A stretch of 64,000 bases of DNA from Ryuthela nishihirai (taxonomy: Eukaryota > Arthropoda > Arachnida > Araneae > Heptathelidae). Where the stretch lies: the NCBI GenBank assembly GCA_038380435.1, contig JAWZYU010000010.1:46162135-46226134 (forward strand), read 5' to 3'. The notes beneath the pieces were generated by a model. That model was not told the origin of the DNA and did no database searches. It was given only the letters and a program-made list of their open reading frames with translations. The translations under genes were made by a program, and so were the position numbers. Numbering within the stretch: position 1 is the first letter of the stretch; every line of letters starts with the position of its first letter. This document shows, one piece after another, positions 37,201-43,200 of the stretch.

Positions 37201-40200
37201 GCTTTCAGTTCTATGTTGTTGACGTGTATTGTACTATTTGCCCATAATGAAATTTTCTCAGGCCGAAAGTGTATACATTGTCGAATGTTATTTAACAAAA
37301 ATCATTTTTAACTGTTAAAGCTGACTTCAGTGACCATTGATTGAATGAAATGAACTGAAATGACTGATTCATTTTCAACATCTATTGTAACCTTTTTGTT
37401 AACAATTTGTAAACGTAAATTGAGAATAAATTAAATTTTCTAATATGGGTTGCACGAATTTTGAATCATTCTGTATATTACAGAAAATCGGCTTGTTCTG
37501 TTAGGAACACTAGGTCATATAGGGGAGCTGAAATTCGTTCACCACTTCCCAGTTAAAAGTGTTACACATTTGAAAAATAAAGAAATGTTATGTAAGGTTA
37601 AAAGAATCACGTTTAATAATGGAGATAAAGAAAAGAAAAGATAGAGAAATAACCAAACCTTGTCATTATAGGCTTTTTAGTCATTATGACAATCAGGGTT
37701 TGCTTGCAGCTGATTGATTATCTTAATAAGAGATAACGTTATTTTAGAAACCAAAAACTGTACTCTTCTTGTTAAAAAGGAGAAGAGGAGACAAAGTCAT
37801 TTTGAGCGATAAGCGCTGGAGTCCTTAGGTATAGTAAAGCGTTTATTAATCTGGAAAGCTTTTGTTCCTCTGAGTCATCTGACATTTTTCACTTACTTGA
37901 TACATACTTTAGTGCAACTGATGTACGCTGGATTTATTCACGAGAGAATATATGGTCACCACCTAACATTTGTAAGTATATATAATCTAAAAATATCAAA
38001 TAATATTTACTTGTTTTTTTTTTTTTAAGAAAAGAGATAATGTGTTCACTTTGTCGTCTGTCTGCGTGTCCATCTGTCTGTATCTCTGTCCATATGTAGA
38101 CATCGAACTTTCCGGGTTTTGAAGATAAATTAAAAATTCATTTTGGATTACATAGGTATTTATGAGCTATTAAGTTCGCAATTTCCAAATATGCGAAAAG
38201 CTAAATTGCGCTCTCTAACTGTGGAAAAAGTTGGAAATATGAACTAATATTGCAAACGATGAGTTTATCCTACTGGTTTGAAATATTGGTGGTGGAGTGC
38301 GAAATTCACGAAGTTTCCATTAGCTGCAACGAGTTGACCCCTTACCTACCCCCGGAGGGGGGGGGACTCAGTTCTTTTGTTTATTAAGATAATTGCTTGT
38401 TCTTAGAGATCATTTAAAAATTGTTTTTGGGTGTACATGCATTGATGAAATATTACACTTCGCCCTTTCCACGTCTCCCAAAAGCTAATTGCACCCTTTA
38501 ACGGAGGAAAAATTTTAAAATTCCAAAAATTTAAGCGAATACTGTGAGTGAAGTATTTATGCGAGAAATTTAAAATTTTGATGGCGGAATATGAAGGTCA
38601 CGAAATTGCTATTAGCTGCAACGAGTTGGCCCCTTAGGGTGGGACCTCTTTTCATTTATTTAACAAGATAAATGTTTGTTTTTATATATCAGTTCAAAAT
38701 TCTTTTTAGGGTGGATAGATATTGATAAAATATTGCAATTCGCCCTTTCCACAGTTCCCAAAAGATATAATTGCGCCCTCTAACTGTGAAAACAGTTGAA
38801 AATTCCAAAAATTAAGCGAATATTCCGAGAGTTGTATTTGATAATTTTTATTTGGTAAAAGTACAAGTTTTTAACTTGATAAAAATGAAACATTTGTCCT
38901 AAAAGAAGGCATTATAAGAGATCAGGTCTGGATCTAAAAAAAAATGCATGGTGGTGGTGGTGGTGGCAAGAAATACAATCGAGCCAAAAAAAAATGCAAA
39001 GGGAGAGGAGGGCAAGAGACTTAATTTCCAATGCAGTATAAGATAATCCCCTCCGCTTTACAGGTTTTCAAAAAAAGTTCTTGAAAAATGCATTAAATAT
39101 AAATAAGTTTTATAATATTTTGGTTCTTTTACCATTAATAGCATTCTGAAGGGTAAGGGGGGCTTGCACCCCCTAGATACTGCTTTGCAAAAGATTAATA
39201 AACTTGTAAAGAATCTGGTTAAGCAGCACTACTTTGATGAATTATTAAGTCCGTATATTGACTTCTTATTTTTTCCTTAGGTATAGTAAATCGTTTTTTA
39301 AGCTGGAAAGCTTTTGTTCCTCTGAGTCGTCTGACATTTTTCACTTACTTGATACATCCTTTAGTGCAACTGATGTACGCTGGATTTATTCACGAGAGAA
39401 TATATGGTCACCACCTAACATTTGTAAGTATATATAATCTAAAAATATCAAATAATATTTACTTGTTTTTTTTTTCTTTAAGAAAAGAGATAATGTGTTC
39501 ACTTTGTCGTCTGTCTGCGTGTCCATCTGTCTGTATCTCTGTCCATCTGTAGACATCGAACGTTCCGTTTTTTGAAGATAAATTAAAAATTCATTTTGGA
39601 TTGCATAGGTATTTATGAGCTATTAAGTTCGCAATTTCCGAATATGCGAAAAGCTAAATTGCGCTCTCTAACTGTGGAAAAAGTTGAAAATATGAACTAA
39701 TGTTGCAAACGATGAGTTTATCCTACAGGTTTGAAATATTGGTGGTGGAGTGCGAAATTCACGAAGTTTCCATTAGCTGCAACAAGTTGACCCTTTACCT
39801 ACCCCCCGGAGGGGGGGACTCAGTTCTTTTGTTTATCAAGATAATTGCTTGTTCTTAGAGATCATTTAAAAATTGTTTTTGGGTTGTACATGCATTGATG
39901 AAATATTACACTTCGCCCTTTCCACGTCTCCCAAAAGCTAATTGTACCCTTTAACGGAGGAAAAATTTTAAAATTCCAAAAATTTAAGCGAATATTGTGA
40001 GTTAAGTATTTATGCGAGAAATTTGAAATTTTGATGGCGGAATATGAAGGTCACGAAATTGCTATTGGCTGCAACGAGTTGGCCCCTTAGGGTGGGACCT
40101 CTTTTCATTTGTTTAACAAGATAAATGTTTGTTTTTATATATCAGTTCAAAATTCTTTTTGGGGTGGATGGGTATTGATAAAATATTGCAATTCTCCCTC

Positions 40201-43200
40201 TCCACAGTTCCCAAAAGATATAATTGCGCCCTCTAACTGTGAAAACAGTTAAAAATTCCAAAAATTAAGCGAATATTCCGACCGTTGTATTTATGTTAGA
40301 AATTTGAAATTTTCGTGCTGGAATGTGAAGGTTAAAGCATGAAGGTTTTTATCTGCAATAATGAGTTGATCCCTTATCCCGAGGGGGGTGACAAATGAAA
40401 CTTTTTCAGTAAAGTAAGTTCCAAGAAAGCTGCAATCTCCTTGGAAGACGACCTCAGTCAGAGGTCGAAATATTAGGAAAATTACTCACAAGTAAATGAA
40501 TCCTTGGCTTAATTTTTTTATAATTATTATTGAATCTTTTTTTATTTTACGAGACTCTTGCTTGTTTTTAGAGATAAAACTTTTTTGGGGTTGGCTAGGT
40601 ACTTAAAAAATATTACCTTTCGCACTTTTCAAGTCCTCTAACAGTGAAAAAATTAAAAAATTCGAAAATTTTAAACGAATATTACAAACGATGTATTTAT
40701 GTTAGAAATTCGTAATGTTGGTGGCGGAATGTGACCGCTATGAAGATTTCATCCGCAACAATGAGTTGACCCCTTACGCCAGGAGTGGATGGGAAACACA
40801 GCTGTTTTGTTTCAAGAGATAACGGAAAACTCATTTTTAGTTGGACTCGTACTAATGAAATAATATAATTTGCATTGCAATCCTTAGGTAGTTTTAATAT
40901 GTATCGTTAGAGGTCACTAAATACAGAAACGGCGAAACTTTTCATGAATTTTGCATTGACTTTTTGTTTATGGCAGAAATTTATAATTTCGGTTGTAGAG
41001 TGTCAAGAGAATTTCCACTGACTCCAACCTTCTGTCCCCTTTCTTAGAGGGGTTGCTCAGAGGAAAAGCGACTTTTTTTTAAATCTGCGGGGGAAAAAAG
41101 ACAAATACTTTCAATAGTATAAGTATTAATAAAATTCTTTTTGCATTTTACCCGCCATTCACAGATAGAATTAAAATTTTTAAAGAGAAAAGGGTAAGTA
41201 AACGAAAAAATAAAAATTCTCTTTGAATACGAGATTCTCATATGCGCCAGAGACGATGCTTGGAAATGCATATACCGATGGGCTTGGAAAAGCTTTCGTC
41301 CTACGGATGGGACGTTAAAACCATGACTCATGTACTTCATAGTCCTACCCTACGCACTTTAAATAACACGCTGGATGGCCTTAATGGGAGGCCACCATCT
41401 GTCCCCTAATTGCTGTCTAGTGGGTCCCTTTTCCCCAACTTTTTCGAGCCCACAGAGTCCTTATGACCTGGCCATTTAGTCCACTGGTGCCAAAAAAGTG
41501 CCAATTTGAGGTAAAACATCTCAACTCTTGGTACCATCTGTGGTAAACAGATTTGCTATAATTAATACGCTTTTGCACTCAATCTATTCTCCGAAATTTC
41601 TCGTTAAGTATCATATAGACTATTTTAATATTTTCGTAGCTAAAATGATCTTATGAATAATTCTTAATGATATCATTATATTGAATCAAGATAGTCGGAT
41701 TCCTATACCACTGTCATATCAATTAAACTAAAGAACCAGTTCTTTTATCCCAGCAGGAGCGGGGAGTTCAGTCGGTAGCGCGCTAGGCTTGTAATCTGCG
41801 GTTAGCAGGTTCGAGTCCCAGCTGAGCCAACGTTAAGATTTATTTCTGCAAAACCCTCTGCCCTGCCCAAGGTTAGTAGGAGACACCGATCGGATTGGAA
41901 AGGCCGCCGTCCGTTGGATGGAAAGTTAAGCCGTGGCGCCGTGTGCACGAGAGATAGCCATACCTTGTTCACGTTAAAGAACACGACGGGTGGCCTTGAC
42001 GGGAGATAACCATCTGTCTCCCAACACCGGTTCCAGCGAGTCCCCTCCATCAGCCTTCTCTGAGCCTTCAGGGTCCTTGTGACGTAGCCATTTAGCTCAC
42101 TGTGTGCAAAAAAGTGCCGCTCAGAGGTAAAACAATCCAACTTTTATCCCAGTTGCAAATGAGATTACGTAAATTACCTTTACGTCACTGTACACACCCT
42201 TTTAAAGGAGATTTATTTAAATAAATGTATACAAGGAGAAAAGCAGCCAAAAATATCTATGGAATCGGAGAGCACAGAAATTTGTTGGTAAGAAAAATAG
42301 TTTGAAGTTTGGCACACGTTGATCTCACCACGCCATAAGAGAAATACATTTGTCCGTCTCTGTGGTTCCGTCTTGGAATACGCTTATTAGTACATATGAT
42401 GATATTTATATTTTCTCCTTATGATTTTATGTATGGTCAGCTATACATTATATACACTCAGCAGACACATTATTAGGTACAATTTTCTGTGTTATGTCAA
42501 TAGTAATCAGATATAGAATTCAGTAACTTCTTAACTAAGTTTTTCAAGAAATAATGTGACTGAAGATAAATCAAATCTATTTTAATCTCGATTTTCAATA
42601 ATATGCGTTCAATATTTTAATAAGTTATAAAATTTTATTTAAAAAAATTAAGAAGGAAGTTATGAAAGCTGAAATTTTTAAAACTTTTGCTCATTCTGTA
42701 AAAAATTATTCAAAAAATGCCGAAAATAAACTTAATTATTACAGTAATAATTGTATTCATGGCTGTCTTAGAATAGGTAGTGTTTTATAAGTAAAAAACT
42801 TACGCCGATAGCTTCACTTACTTGTGAGTAACTTTTCCAATATTTCGATCCCTGACTGGGGTCGTCATCCGAGGAGGTTGCAGCCTTTTCAGAAGTTTCG
42901 AAAAAAGCTACAACCTCCTCGGATTTCGACCTCAGTCAGTGGTCGAAATATTAGGAAAGTTACTCACAAGTAAGTGAGCCTATCTGTCTTAAGTTTTTGC
43001 GTATAATACATTAATTATTACGCGAACTGTTAAATATATTCTTACACATGTTGGTAAAATTTAGTATTGTGGTTATTATTTTCGTTTTAAATTTTTTTAT
43101 TAACTTCTCAGAGTAATTGTTTAAGCTGCAATTGTTGTTGTTAATAATCCAATTTCCGTAATTGTTTAAATACCGAATTAATATTGCTTATAACCGAGAT

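Larger units (their letters stand above)
37823..38838 (+). repeat. Segmental duplication, copy A (exon + three R285 units)
   Basis: Matches 39275-40290 at high identity with an offset of 1,452 bp. It starts at the last bases of the exon's splice acceptor and carries the whole exon, its donor and about 860 bp of intron. The left junction abuts LINE-derived sequence at a short CCTTA stretch common to both sides. Confidence 0.9.
34575..39235 (+). pseudogene. Old LINE copy broken into four pieces by later insertions
   Basis: Successive parts of the LINE align to 34575-34789, 37007-37073, 37474-37826 and about 39184-39235, in order and on the same strand as 30040-30790 of the intact copy. The gaps are, in order, a Helitron, a mariner MITE and a segment carrying a duplicate gene 1 exon. 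The pieces encode remnants of the endonuclease (GPFGIG region, GAEI region) with many stops. This relic serves as a ruler for the exact insertion points. Confidence 0.85.
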
